A stretch of 64,000 nt of DNA from an uncultured Acetatifactor sp. (GCA_910589655.1 CAJUTJ010000188.1:1-64000), one strand, 5' to 3'; positions 9,169 through 18,764 are shown, counted from the first letter of the stretch. Translations and numbers: made by a program. Notes: generated from the sequence alone by a model not told the origin.

Positions 9169-9699
9169 TTATACCTCTCTTTCATCGTCGTCAGACATAT
9201 CATTAGTCTGTTCGGCAGCAGAATTATCATTATCGTTCAGCAGCTTATCAGGGTCTATCAACAGCTTCACCGAATCCCCCACACGTCCGATTCCGTAAAC
9301 GTATTTGTTCTGAAGCCTGTCTCCACGCATGATAGTCGGCGGCGGCAGAATATTTTCATCGGCGATTTCCACCACTTCCGCAATTTGCTCTACCACCAAT
9401 CCAACCATTGTATCCTTAACTATAATGACCATAATGCATGTTCTATCGTTATATTCAAATGGTTCTTGCTTAAATCTGCGCCGCACATCAATAACAGGAA
9501 GAATCTTTCCTCTGAGGTTGATCAAACCTTTGATATAGTCCTCTGTCTCCGGTATTGCCGTTATCGCCTGAAAGGGTATAATTTCACTGACATACTGCAA
9601 TTTCAATCCAAAGTACTCGTTTCCGGATTTAAAGGTCATGTACTTGCCCTGCTGTACGTCATGGTCCTGCCCGCGAACGCCTTCTCTTTCTTCACTCAT
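9169..9699 (-). CDS. cheW: chemotaxis coupling protein CheW
   Basis: The 176-residue protein is one CheW beta-barrel domain: [15 protein letters not shown], then [17 protein letters not shown], and [15 protein letters not shown]. It bridges chemoreceptors and CheA. It carries an acidic, Asn-rich C-terminal tail of about 25 residues. It sits between cheA and the MCP gene in the operon (25 and 5 bases apart). Confidence 0.96.
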   Translation of the reverse strand: MSEEREGVRGQDHDVQQGKYMTFKSGNEYFGLKLQYVSEIIPFQAITAIPETEDYIKGLINLRGKILPVIDVRRRFKQEPFEYNDRTCIMVIIVKDTMVGLVVEQIAEVVEIADENILPPPTIMRGDRLQNKYVYGIGRVGDSVKLLIDPDKLLNDNDNSAAEQTNDMSDDDEREV

Positions 9700-9724
9700 G
9701 TTGGCACCATTCCTTTCTTACAGT

Positions 9725-11914
9725 TTAATCTATTAATCCTGACGGATCCAATATCAAGGCAATGCTGCCGTCTCCCAACTGGGTACAGCCGGAAATTCCC
9801 TTTACCTTTTTGATATAGGGAGGAATAGGCTTAACTACGATTTCTTGCTTTCCGATCAGTTTATCGACAAACAGACAAATGGTCTTGCCTTCCACCTCAA
9901 AAAGCAGCATCATACCCTCTTCCACATTTGAGCGGTAATCCTCCAGACCATACCAATCACCGATTCTGAGTACTGGATAGCACTCGTCTCTGATCATGAC
10001 ATATTCTTCACCCGTGGGTTCATGAATCATCATTTCCTCTGTCACGCGGACAAACTGCTTAATAAAGCTGGTTTCCACTACAAAGGACGTGGTGCCCGTC
10101 TCCATAACGATTCCGTCGATAATCGCCAGAGTCAGAGGAATCTTCAAGATCATACTGCTTCCAAAGCCCGCAGTACTTTCAATTTCCAGCGTTCCGCCAA
10201 TGGACTGGATATTCTGTACTACCACGTCCATTCCCACTCCTCTGCCGGAGTATTCCGTTACCTGCTCATTGGTAGAAAATCCGGGAAGCGTGATAAACTG
10301 GAACACTTCCTTGTCCTCGTAGGAGGATTCCAGTCTGTCGGGATCCAAAAGCCCCTGTTTCTTTGCCTTCGCCAAAATCTTCGTCCGGTCAAGGCCTTTT
10401 CCGTTATCGGAAACGGTAATCCACACCTTGCCCGCCTCCGTCTTAGCGGCCAGCGTAACCTTTCCTTTATCCGTCTTACCGCTTTCGGCGCGCTCTTCGT
10501 TGGTCTCGATTCCATGATCCACGGCATTTCTCACCAAATGCATCAAGGGATCCGAAATCTTTTCACTGATATTTTTATCAACCTCCGTATGCTCACCGAT
10601 CATCTCAAATTCAATGTCCTTGCCCAGCTTTCTGGACACGTCAAAGACGATACGGTTCATCTTCTGGAATAGATTGGTAAGGGGCACCATTCGCATGGAC
10701 ATGATAACGTTCTGCAGATCCGTGGCTATCTTGGCCATCTGTGTTGCAGCCTTATTAAAATTGTCCAGATTCAAACCGGGCACCTTCAGGTCAGGGTTCT
10801 GTAATACAACCGACTCCGATATAACCAGTTCCCCGATAAGATCCATAAGCTGATCCATCTTCTGGACATTTACGCTGATAAAAGCTGCCTTTTCGGTTTT
10901 GGGCTTATCCTTTGCCAGTTTCTTCGGTTTTCCCGGACTCTTCGATTGAATGACAAAGTCTCCGGGAGCCATCTTCGGCTTCTCCGGCTTCTCAATTTTC
11001 TCCGGTTTTTCGTTCTTCTCGGCTTCCTGCTCTTCCGCACCTTCCTGCTCGGCCTGAGCTTTCGCCTCGATTTCCTCCACACTGGACTGCAGATCAATCT
11101 CAGGCTCCTGATGGTCTCCGAAATCAAAGCCTTGTAAAAACTCCTCAGCCTTACACTCGAAAATATCTACCTTTTCAATATCGTATCCGGTTTTAATAAC
11201 CTGTCGTATATCCGCTTCCGAACATTGTGCCTGAAGCAGAATCCTGAAACCTTCCTCCAATAAAGTGGTAATGCTGCTTTCATCGGAGATAAGATCCTCC
11301 GGTTCATAAAGCAGATCCTCCGCAAGCTCCTTCAGAGCATATACGGTTTTATACGCGTGAACATTTGCCATATCCGTATCCGGAAAGAAAGTTATGTAAA
11401 TCTTATAGAAATGGCTGGCGCTGTTTGCTACCGGCGCAATATAAAAATGCTTGGGCTCTTCGCTCACATTTGCCTTCGGCAGCTCCTTGCCTTCTTTTAC
11501 CGCACCATTCTTTATTTCTTCCAGAAAACGATCTAATTCGGCAATAATATCAGCCGGATCTCCATCTACCGGACTGCCATCCTGTATTTTGTCCATTTCG
11601 CCGGTAATGAAATCTACCACCTGCAGTACATGTTCTACAAGTTCTTCATGAACAACATTTTGGGGATGGGACTCTCTCAGATAATAAAAGACATCCTCCA
11701 GTTTGTGTGAGATGGCTGTTACATTGTCGAACATCATAATACCGGAAGAACCCTTGATCGTATGCATCGTCCTGAAAATTTCATTGATGGTATCTTCATC
11801 GAAGCACTCCGCATCCTTCTGTTCCAAAACAGTCTCCTGAAGCTGCTCCAGCAGCTGACCGTTTTCAAACAGATACATATCAAGCATCCCTTCCACGTTA
11901 AATTCTTCAGCCAT
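9725..11914 (-). CDS. cheA: chemotaxis histidine kinase CheA
   Basis: This 729-residue protein has the full class II kinase layout. P1 Hpt carries phosphoacceptor His51 in FRTMHTIKGSSG. A P2-like regulator-docking domain (about 165-260) is followed by a charged Glu/Lys/Pro linker (280-320). P3 dimerisation, a P4 ATPase (LMHLVRNAVDHGIE, then V-S-D-N-G-K-G-L and GRGVGMDVV) and a P5 CheW-like domain complete it. It phosphorylates the CheY and CheB encoded just upstream. AAGGAG lies 6 nt before the ATG. Confidence 0.97.
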   Translation of the reverse strand: MAEEFNVEGMLDMYLFENGQLLEQLQETVLEQKDAECFDEDTINEIFRTMHTIKGSSGIMMFDNVTAISHKLEDVFYYLRESHPQNVVHEELVEHVLQVVDFITGEMDKIQDGSPVDGDPADIIAELDRFLEEIKNGAVKEGKELPKANVSEEPKHFYIAPVANSASHFYKIYITFFPDTDMANVHAYKTVYALKELAEDLLYEPEDLISDESSITTLLEEGFRILLQAQCSEADIRQVIKTGYDIEKVDIFECKAEEFLQGFDFGDHQEPEIDLQSSVEEIEAKAQAEQEGAEEQEAEKNEKPEKIEKPEKPKMAPGDFVIQSKSPGKPKKLAKDKPKTEKAAFISVNVQKMDQLMDLIGELVISESVVLQNPDLKVPGLNLDNFNKAATQMAKIATDLQNVIMSMRMVPLTNLFQKMNRIVFDVSRKLGKDIEFEMIGEHTEVDKNISEKISDPLMHLVRNAVDHGIETNEERAESGKTDKGKVTLAAKTEAGKVWITVSDNGKGLDRTKILAKAKKQGLLDPDRLESSYEDKEVFQFITLPGFSTNEQVTEYSGRGVGMDVVVQNIQSIGGTLEIESTAGFGSSMILKIPLTLAIIDGIVMETGTTSFVVETSFIKQFVRVTEEMMIHEPTGEEYVMIRDECYPVLRIGDWYGLEDYRSNVEEGMMLLFEVEGKTICLFVDKLIGKQEIVVKPIPPYIKKVKGISGCTQLGDGSIALILDPSGLID

Positions 11915-11945
11915 GTACTTCTCCTTTCCCTTTTATTTGCATCTA

Positions 11946-12338
11946 TCAAATCAGATTTAATTTTTTCATAGCTTGCTCAAATCTGGCCTGATCAATAGGT
12001 TTTCCAGAATAAATGGTACATCCCAATTCGAATGCCATTTTTACATTCTGCTCATCGTTTAATGCAGTGGTCATGATCACCTTAACTTCCTGATCCTTCG
12101 GAATATTCTTCTGCTTTTCCAGATTACGGATTCCAAGCAGCGCCTGATATCCGTCCATAACCGGCATCATTACATCCAAACACACCAAATCATAAGGATC
12201 TTCATCTTCCAATGCCATCAGAAACGCATCCACAGCCTCCATTCCGTCTACGGTTACGTCGCATTCTCCGTATTTTGACAAGAATCCGGACATAAATTTT
12301 CTGGTTGCATAATCGTCTTCCGCCAATAAAATTTTCAT
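11946..12338 (-). CDS. CheY-like single-domain response regulator
   Basis: The 130 residues form a lone receiver domain with A-E-D-D at the acidic pocket, phosphoacceptor Asp in VCLDVMMPVMDGYQAL, the TTALND switch Thr, and a Lys in YSGKPID. It has no output domain. Position between cheB and cheA indicates that it is the CheA target. Without flagellar genes in the window its effector (motor, pili or another partner) cannot be named. Confidence 0.9.
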   Translation of the reverse strand: MKILLAEDDYATRKFMSGFLSKYGECDVTVDGMEAVDAFLMALEDEDPYDLVCLDVMMPVMDGYQALLGIRNLEKQKNIPKDQEVKVIMTTALNDEQNVKMAFELGCTIYSGKPIDQARFEQAMKKLNLI

Positions 12339-12350
12339 ACTCCCTCTCCT

Positions 12351-13379
12351 TTACATTGTGTTTAACACATAATACGTTTTTCTTGCAATATTTGACAGTT
12401 TCTCCTGAAACTCTACTGCACCTAAATCATATGCCACCTTTGGCATACCGTAAACCACACAGGTGGATTCGTCCTGCCCGATGGTTCTGGCTCCTGCCTT
12501 TCTCATGGCAAGAAGACCCTTTGCCCCGTCTCCTCCCATGCCGGTCAAGATAATCCCCAATGCATTGGAGCCCGCAACCTTTGCTACGGATTCAAACAGT
12601 ACATCCACCGAGGGACAATGGCCGTTTACCTTCGGCCCCTGCCGTATTTCCACCTGATACATACCGTTTACCTTCACAAGGTGCATGTGCTTATCTCCTC
12701 CCGGAGCAATCAGCACCGTTCCCGGAAGCACTCTGTCACCGGTTCTCGCTTCTTTTACACGCACCCTGCACTGATTATCCAGCCTTTTGGCATACATATC
12801 CGTAAAACCGGGGGGCATATGCTGTACCACGACAATGCCTGGGAGATCCGCGCCGTAATCCTTCATAACGGAAAAAATGGCCTCGGTTCCTCCTGTGGAT
12901 GCCCCGATAGCAATCACCAGATTTTTCTCGTGGGACGTAAAGGACTGCGGCTCCTGAGGCATAATCTGCTGCTTAATTCTGCTGATTTTCGCAGTGGAAG
13001 CAATCTTAATCTTGACCAATAACTCGTTCCGTATAAAGCTTTCCAGCTGCTTCCGCTCGGATACGGCGGGCTTTGCCACAAAATCCACCGCACCGGCATT
13101 CATGGCGTCAAATACCTTATCGGACAAGGAACTGATCACCACTACCGGAAGAGGATACTGTGGCATAAGCTTTCTCAAAAATTCAATTCCGCTCATCCGG
13201 GGAAGCTCCACATCGAGAGTCATTACATCAGGATGATATTTTAAAATGGCGTCTCTGGCCTCAAAAGGATCCTTTGCCACGCCCACAACCCGAATGCCGG
13301 GATCCATGTTAAGTCCTTGTACCAAAAGCTCCCTGAACACCAGAGAATCTTCCACAACCAAAACTTTAATCGGATTCAT
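12351..13379 (-). CDS. cheB: protein-glutamate methylesterase CheB
   Basis: The 342-residue protein has a receiver domain (Asp56 in TLDVELPRMSG) joined to a methylesterase domain with the catalytic triad Ser161 (IGASTGGTEA), His187 (VVQHMPPGFT) and Asp284 (GMGGDGAKG). It removes methyl groups from, and deamidates, chemoreceptors, and gives adaptation with CheR. AAGGA lies 8 nt before the start. Gaps to its neighbours are 12 and 14 bases. Confidence 0.97.
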   Translation of the reverse strand: MNPIKVLVVEDSLVFRELLVQGLNMDPGIRVVGVAKDPFEARDAILKYHPDVMTLDVELPRMSGIEFLRKLMPQYPLPVVVISSLSDKVFDAMNAGAVDFVAKPAVSERKQLESFIRNELLVKIKIASTAKISRIKQQIMPQEPQSFTSHEKNLVIAIGASTGGTEAIFSVMKDYGADLPGIVVVQHMPPGFTDMYAKRLDNQCRVRVKEARTGDRVLPGTVLIAPGGDKHMHLVKVNGMYQVEIRQGPKVNGHCPSVDVLFESVAKVAGSNALGIILTGMGGDGAKGLLAMRKAGARTIGQDESTCVVYGMPKVAYDLGAVEFQEKLSNIARKTYYVLNTM

Positions 13380-13393
13380 AACCTATGTCCTTC

Positions 13394-14200
13394 CTACATT
13401 TTTCTAAAAATCGAAGGTTGTATGATCTGAAACGGAGTACTGTCTCTGTCGATAGTTTCCGTCATTCCTACAAATAAATAGCCGCCCGGTTCAAGAGTGT
13501 CATACACCTTCTGCACCAACTGACGTTTCGTCTCCTCATCAAAATATATCATAACATTCCGCAAAAAAACAGTATGCATTTTTTTCTTAAACGGAAAGGG
13601 ATCCATCAAGTTAAATTTTCTGAATATAACCTGCTGCTTTATCTCATTGTCCACCGCATATTGGCCGTTGGGCGTTTTGTGGAAGAAATGCTTTTTCCAA
13701 TTCTCCGGTATCTTCTCCATGTGCTCTTCGTCATAGACTCCCCTGATAGCCTGACTCAGCGCCTGTGTGGAGATATCGGTAGCCAGAATTCTGGCATCCC
13801 ATTTCTCATGATCCAACCCCAGAAAATCCCTTAGCGTCATGGCGATCATATAAGGCTCTTCCCCGCTGGAGGAGGCGCCGCACCATATGCGGAGGTCTTT
13901 TGTATTCATAGCTTTTTTCTGTGCCCAAGGCAGCACTTCTTTTTTGAAAAAATCAAAATGACCAAACTCTCTCATAAAATAAGTATGGTTTGTGGTCAGG
14001 TAATTCATCAGAGTCTTTTCCAGATCCCCCGATCTGTCCCTCTCCACATCATTCATAAACGCACTGAAACTACCCCATCCTCCTCTGCGCAGGTAATTTT
14101 CCAGTCTTCCGTTTATTATTGCTTTTTTCCCGTGCAAATCAATACCATATTTTGACTTTACAAACGAAACAATCCTTAAAAATTCCTCATCCGATATCAT
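13394..14200 (-). CDS. cheR: chemotaxis protein methyltransferase CheR
   Basis: The 268-residue protein has an N-terminal helical domain (about 1-75) and a SAM-binding domain with CGASSSGEEPY (107-117), RILATDIS and VFLRNVMIYF. It methylates receptor glutamates. It lies directly before cheB. The ribosome site AAGGAG is 15 nt from the ATG, somewhat long, but no better in-frame start is present. Confidence 0.96.
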   Translation of the reverse strand: MISDEEFLRIVSFVKSKYGIDLHGKKAIINGRLENYLRRGGWGSFSAFMNDVERDRSGDLEKTLMNYLTTNHTYFMREFGHFDFFKKEVLPWAQKKAMNTKDLRIWCGASSSGEEPYMIAMTLRDFLGLDHEKWDARILATDISTQALSQAIRGVYDEEHMEKIPENWKKHFFHKTPNGQYAVDNEIKQQVIFRKFNLMDPFPFKKKMHTVFLRNVMIYFDEETKRQLVQKVYDTLEPGGYLFVGMTETIDRDSTPFQIIQPSIFRKM

Positions 14201-14271
14201 GATACCACTTTTCTACTCCTTTTGCCTCTAAAAATTGCATAGAACCAAAACAGCCGTTAAACCGCAAAATA

Positions 14272-15345
14272 TTAACAAAGCTGACGTGATATCTTGCAGA
14301 AAATCCGAAAGATATCCGGATGGAACTTCCGTCCGGATTCCTCCTCCATAATCCGCAAAGCTTCCTCCTTACTGTACGCCTCGCGGAAGCTTCTCTTCTC
14401 CGTAAGCGCACAATAGACATCCACCACGGTTACAATCCTTGCCGCCAAAGGAATTTTCTCCCCTTTGAGCCTTGCCGGATAACCGCTTCCGTCCCAGTTC
14501 TCATGATGGAAATTAACCACATCCACGGAAATTTGAATAAAATCGTTGAAATCCGAGGTCACATACAGATCCCTCAACAGCTTGGCGCCCACTTCCGTAT
14601 GGCTCTGCACCAGCTTCTTCTCCTCCTCCTCCAAAGAGGATTCCTTTTGCAGTATGTACTGGGGGATTCCGATATTTCCGATGTCACAGAGTACTGCCGC
14701 CGCCTCAACGGTATCAATAAAGGAATCGGAAATGTGTTCTGCAAAGAGGGGCGAAAACTGCATACTCTGCGCCAGTTTCCTACAGTTCTTATGCATTCTT
14801 ATCATATGCTCATGATTGTAATAGGATTTCTCCGCCGCCATTTTGGCAAGAGCATACAGCACATTCTTTCTCTCCTGCTCAATCTGACGCACCTGCTCCT
14901 GAACGGACTTCTGAAGTCTTCTGTTATTTTCACTGATCTCCTGTGCCGCAGCATGAAGGGAAAGGTGAAGCTTCACTCTGGCCTGAACCACCTCCGGAAT
15001 AAACGGCTTGACAATATAGTCGTTTCCTCCCAGAGAGAAGCCCTTTACCACATCCTCGGATTCCCCGAAGGCGGAAATAAAGATCACCGGAATGTCCCTT
15101 GTGTGTGCGCTTCCCTTCAAAATCCGGCAAAGCTCATGACCGTCCATCTCCGGCATGGAGACATCCGTCAGCACTAAATCGGGATTGCAGCTCCTAAACT
15201 CCTCCAGAGCCTGAACGCCGTTCTCTGCCAATACGGGCCGACACCCCATAGCCTTTATGATTTCCTCCAGAATCACCCTGTTGGTTTCCACATCATCCAC
15301 AATCAAAATTACCGATCCACAGATTTCTTTATTTTCATAATCCAT
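14272..15345 (-). CDS. response regulator with degenerate HD-GYP domain
   Basis: The 357-residue protein has a receiver domain (Asp61 in VLTDVSMPEMDG), a coiled coil (about 133-170) and an HD-GYP-type domain. The GYP motif is intact (NWDGSGYP, 284-290), but the defining His-Asp pair reads Cys220-Asp221 and the following Lys is Asn (CDIGNIGIP instead of HDIGKIGIP). Loss of this metal ligand suggests little or no c-di-GMP phosphodiesterase activity and possibly a binding or scaffold role. It overlaps the kinase gene upstream by 11 bases. ATG at 15345 is preferred, with AGGGG 10 nt upstream. An ATG at 15354 is possible. A 71-base gap separates it from cheR. Confidence 0.88.
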   Translation of the reverse strand: MDYENKEICGSVILIVDDVETNRVILEEIIKAMGCRPVLAENGVQALEEFRSCNPDLVLTDVSMPEMDGHELCRILKGSAHTRDIPVIFISAFGESEDVVKGFSLGGNDYIVKPFIPEVVQARVKLHLSLHAAAQEISENNRRLQKSVQEQVRQIEQERKNVLYALAKMAAEKSYYNHEHMIRMHKNCRKLAQSMQFSPLFAEHISDSFIDTVEAAAVLCDIGNIGIPQYILQKESSLEEEEKKLVQSHTEVGAKLLRDLYVTSDFNDFIQISVDVVNFHHENWDGSGYPARLKGEKIPLAARIVTVVDVYCALTEKRSFREAYSKEEALRIMEEESGRKFHPDIFRIFCKISRQLC

Positions 15346-16807
15346 CCGCTGCATTCCCCTCTTCCGGTTTCCGTTCCATGTTTGTCTTCAATTCCTCCAA
15401 ACTTGCGATGGCTTTCTCGTAATTTGCCTTCTGAACCGCCATCTTAAGACGAAGAATACTCCTTGCGACATCCCGGGGCGCCTCTTCCGTCAGCTGCCTT
15501 ACCGTCTCCATAAAATCCTCTGCCTTCTCCCAGTTCTCCATCTCGATACAGAGAACCATTTTGGACAAGGTTTTATCCAGAAGCTCCAGATTTTCCGAAG
15601 TGCCGTAGACGCGCATGGCATCCGTTTCGTTCTGATCCTGAAGTCCGGCCACAGCGGCGGAAATCTCGGCGCCGCTCTTACGAACTGAAATATCCGGCAA
15701 AGCATACTCCTCTTCCCCGGTATCGCCGTCTCCCACCCATATGGAAAAGGTAAAAGCCGTACCCTTGTTCTTTTGACTTTCCACACTGATGCTTCCGCCC
15801 ATCATTTCCACGAACTGTTTGGTAATATTTAATCCCAATCCCGTACCGCCGTATTTTCGGGAAATGGAGGCATCCACCTGAGAAAACGCCTTAAATAATT
15901 TGTCCTGATTCTCTTTATCGACACCGATGCCCGTATCCATTACCAGAAAATACAATTCGATTGTATTTTTCACCTGCGCCGTCTTAATGATCTCCAGAGA
16001 AATCCTTCCCACATGGGTAAACTTTGTGGCGTTGGACAATAGATTATTCAAAATCTGTACGATTTTCAGCTCATCCCCCACAACATACTCCGGAATCTCC
16101 GGAGACACAGTCACAAAAAACTCCAATCCTTTTTCTGTAATTTTATTTTGATGATTGCCTCTGACATAATCAATCATATTGCGAAAATGAAACCTGCGTG
16201 TTTCCATTACAAATTTTCCGGCTTCAAGTTTTGAGAAATCCAGAATGTTATTGATCAGCCTGTTCATATCTCCGCAGCACCTTTCGATCAGCCGCAGAGT
16301 CTTTTTCTTATGTTCATCCTCTTCTTTCTCCGCAAGTTCCATAATATTTCCCAAAATACCGTTCACGGGCGTCCGGAGCTCATGAGTCACATTTGCCACA
16401 AATTCGGATCTTACCTGCAGCGCCTGCTTTGCCTCCTGCTGGACATGCTCAATCTCTTGGCTCAAATGCTCTTTTTCCAGAATATCGTTTGCCATGCACA
16501 GATATCCGGCGCATTCCTCCTCCCACAGCATCCGCGCCTCCACGGGGAAGCATGTAAGATTCTTTCGATAGGCGGTAAGATTCTGCGTCCGGCTGCCGAA
16601 ACTATACTCCGAGAAAAAGCCGTCTTCCGTTTTCTTAAATTCATTGGGAAAAATGCTGCTGATATGATTGCCGCACAGCTCGTTTCCATATTCCAGCCTG
16701 TCTCTTGCTGCAGCGTTTGCGTACACTATGGTTCCGTCCGTGTTAAATATGAGGAACATCTCCAAGCTGTTCTCCACAGGCAGCAATCCGGTTCCGTCCT
16801 GAGTCAT
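15335..16807 (-). CDS. soluble PAS-containing sensor histidine kinase
   Basis: The 490-residue protein has no membrane segment. A PAS-like domain (about 10-115) is followed by HisKA with His142 in VTHELRTPVNG and a complete HATPase (ILNNLLSNATKF, MDTGIGVDKEN, GGTGLGLNI). A C-terminal helical segment of about 110 residues looks Hpt-like in size but I find no matching phosphoacceptor His. It would sense a cytoplasmic cue and phosphorylate the flanking REC-HD-GYP proteins, perhaps through the free Hpt encoded at 18315. ATG at 16807 has GGAGG 5 nt upstream and is better than the GTG at 16819. Confidence 0.92.
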   Translation of the reverse strand: MTQDGTGLLPVENSLEMFLIFNTDGTIVYANAAARDRLEYGNELCGNHISSIFPNEFKKTEDGFFSEYSFGSRTQNLTAYRKNLTCFPVEARMLWEEECAGYLCMANDILEKEHLSQEIEHVQQEAKQALQVRSEFVANVTHELRTPVNGILGNIMELAEKEEDEHKKKTLRLIERCCGDMNRLINNILDFSKLEAGKFVMETRRFHFRNMIDYVRGNHQNKITEKGLEFFVTVSPEIPEYVVGDELKIVQILNNLLSNATKFTHVGRISLEIIKTAQVKNTIELYFLVMDTGIGVDKENQDKLFKAFSQVDASISRKYGGTGLGLNITKQFVEMMGGSISVESQKNKGTAFTFSIWVGDGDTGEEEYALPDISVRKSGAEISAAVAGLQDQNETDAMRVYGTSENLELLDKTLSKMVLCIEMENWEKAEDFMETVRQLTEEAPRDVARSILRLKMAVQKANYEKAIASLEELKTNMERKPEEGNAADGL

Positions 16808-16875
16808 AACTTCCTCCACAAGCAGACAGGCAGCGAAACTAAAATATCTCTCTCATCTCGCTGTCTGCTTTTTAT

Positions 16876-17958
16876 TTACACAAAACTGAAAATCTTGTTT
16901 ACTTCCACCATGTCATAGAAGTCCTGCTTAGCGAGCTGGAAGCATTCCATTACGTCCGGTGAGAACTGGCCGCACTCACCGTTCTGAATCATCTCGTATG
17001 CCTCTGCATGGGAATAGGCTCCCTTATATACTCTTACGCTGATCAGCGCGTCATAGACGTCCGCAATGGACACGATCTGTGCGCTGATGGGAATCTCGCT
17101 GCCTTTTAAATGATCCGGATACCCCTTGCCGTCCCATCTCTCATGGTGATGGCGGCAGATTTCATAACAATACTTATAAAATTCGTCCTCCACACCTTTT
17201 TGGAAAGTAGCCAGCATGTCGCAGCCTATGGTGGTGTGGGTCTTCATTATCTCGAATTCTTCCTGAGTAAGCTTTCCCGGCTTCGTCAAAATTGCATCCG
17301 GAATTCCGATTTTCCCGATATCATGAAGCGTTGAAGCCTTTGTAATCTCCTCAATCTGTACGGGAGTAATGCCATACTCCGGAAAATATTTGGAGAGATA
17401 TTTTAAAAGGACTCTGGTAAAATATTTAATCCGGCGCACATGGTCTCCGGACTCGGAGCTTCTAAACTCGACCACGGAGCTGAGCGCTTCGATCAGGAAC
17501 TCATTGTTTTCCCGAATCTTCTTTTCCTGCGCAAGAATGGCTATCTCCTGTTCTTTCAGGCGCTTCTCCATATTTGCTTTATTTTGATACAACTCAATCA
17601 GGTTCTTAGACCTTCTCTTTACAATATCAGGGTAGAAGGGCTTATGTATTACATCGGCTATTCCATACTGGTAAGCCTTGTCTTCACTGTCCCTGACCGT
17701 CTCGCTGGTAATCAGGATGACCGGAATCCTGTCGATTAACCCTTTCTGCTTCATATACTCCAGCACGGCAAAACCATCCATGACCGGCATGATAACATCT
17801 AATAAGACCAGCACAAAATCCGGATTTTTTTCAAGCTCATCAACTGCATCCTGACCATTTTCGCCCTGAACGACCTCGTAGGTTTCTCCGAACATTACTT
17901 CCAGTATTGTTCTGTTGACTTCTTCATCGTCCACAATTAATATTCTCTGCTTATCCAT
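16876..17958 (-). CDS. response regulator with active-type HD-GYP domain
   Basis: The 360-residue protein has a receiver domain (Asp54 in LLDVIMPVMDG), a coiled coil (about 125-150) and an intact HD-GYP domain: H173 in GDHVRRI, H212-D213 in LHDIGKIGIPD, H241, HHH 270-272 and GYP 279-281. It should be a c-di-GMP phosphodiesterase under phosphorelay control. It is the first gene of the chemotaxis/phosphorelay operon, and a strong promoter lies upstream. Comparison with the degraded paralogue two genes later is informative. Confidence 0.94.
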   Translation of the reverse strand: MDKQRILIVDDEEVNRTILEVMFGETYEVVQGENGQDAVDELEKNPDFVLVLLDVIMPVMDGFAVLEYMKQKGLIDRIPVILITSETVRDSEDKAYQYGIADVIHKPFYPDIVKRRSKNLIELYQNKANMEKRLKEQEIAILAQEKKIRENNEFLIEALSSVVEFRSSESGDHVRRIKYFTRVLLKYLSKYFPEYGITPVQIEEITKASTLHDIGKIGIPDAILTKPGKLTQEEFEIMKTHTTIGCDMLATFQKGVEDEFYKYCYEICRHHHERWDGKGYPDHLKGSEIPISAQIVSIADVYDALISVRVYKGAYSHAEAYEMIQNGECGQFSPDVMECFQLAKQDFYDMVEVNKIFSFV

Positions 17959-18018
17959 TTTCCCTCCTGATGTAACTGCCCTTTTCTTAATTGATTTTGA
18001 TTAAAAAATATCATTTAT

Positions 18019-18047
18019 AGAATATTATTTATTTACCGAATTGTCAA
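18019..18047 (-). promoter_or_regulatory. promoter of the chemotaxis/phosphorelay operon
   Basis: On the minus strand a perfect TTGACA (18042-18047) and TATTCT (18019-18024) are spaced by 17 bases, about 60 bases before the ATG at 17958. The spacer and downstream DNA are AT-rich. This is the only good promoter I find for the nine-gene run 17958-7562. Confidence 0.65.
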
Positions 18048-18075
18048 TATCAATTGCCCAAATTCTCATTCCAAA

Positions 18076-18197
18076 TGTAACCGTTTGGTTACTGTTCACT
18101 CGCTGTCGCCGCGAGGTGTTTTCACGCTGTTTCCGCGTGATAAACCCGAGACAGACATGCGTGAAATCGCTGTTTTGCGATTTCTGTGCATAGGCTG
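18076..18197 (+). repeat. palindromic intergenic element, copy B
   Basis: This copy begins GGTTACTGTTCACTCGCTGTCG and carries the inner hairpins CACGC/GCGTG and GAAATCGC/GCGATTTC, followed by TGTGCATAGG. The right inverted end is lost (reads GGCTGCGTCAATAC), so it is truncated. It sits between the divergent HD-GYP and Hpt genes. Confidence 0.8.
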
Positions 18198-18222
18198 CGT
18201 CAATACATCTTTGCAAAATATA

Positions 18223-18252
18223 TTAGACAAGCCTTGCAAAATAGAATATAAT
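18223..18252 (+). promoter_or_regulatory. promoter of the Hpt gene
   Basis: TTAGAC (18223-18228) and a perfect TATAAT (18247-18252) are 18 bases apart, about 55 bases upstream of the preferred ATG at 18315. Two TTGCAAAAT repeats (18211 and 18234) flank the -35 region. Confidence 0.55.
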
Positions 18253-18314
18253 AGATGGAAAAGAATGATTCGACAATATGTAGAATGAAATCAATAGTAT
18301 ATAGGAGGACAAAA

Positions 18315-18689
18315 ATGGACGCAGCATTTAAAGCAGAGCTTGAAGAAATGGGGATGGATGTAGACACTACAGTCAATCGGTTTATGGGGAACGAGGGTCT
18401 GTATCTCAAATTTTTAAACAAATTTCAAAATGATCAGAGCGTTGCCAATATTCAGCAATATATAACCGATCAAAACGCGGAGGAAGCTTTCAAAAGCGCG
18501 CACACTTTAAAGGGTGTTGCCGCAAATCTGGGGCTGGATCCCATCGCGCAGCACGCTTCCGATATTGTGGAGCTTCTCCGCGGCAAAAATCAGTTTTCCG
18601 AAGTCGATACGGATAAGCTCAATTCCGTAAATGCGGAATTGAATACTATTTATGATGCGTTGATGAAGGTACTTGCCGCCCACCAGTAA
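18315..18689 (+). CDS. free-standing Hpt phosphotransfer protein
   Basis: The 124-residue, all-helical protein has one Hpt domain with phosphoacceptor His63 in KSAHTLKGVAANLG. It should shuttle phosphate between a kinase and receiver domains in the cytoplasm. It is divergent from the chemotaxis/phosphorelay operon, whose PAS kinase and two REC-HD-GYP proteins are the obvious partners. ATG at 18315 is chosen for its AGGAGG site (8 nt away). A longer frame from 18255 would start at the -10 box and is rejected. Confidence 0.9.
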   Translation: MDAAFKAELEEMGMDVDTTVNRFMGNEGLYLKFLNKFQNDQSVANIQQYITDQNAEEAFKSAHTLKGVAANLGLDPIAQHASDIVELLRGKNQFSEVDTDKLNSVNAELNTIYDALMKVLAAHQ

Positions 18690-18764
18690 AAGTCTCCCTG
18701 AGGCAGGCAGCACCTGTTTGTGACGGACGCAATATAATATGGTAGAATTGCTTCAAAATACAGA

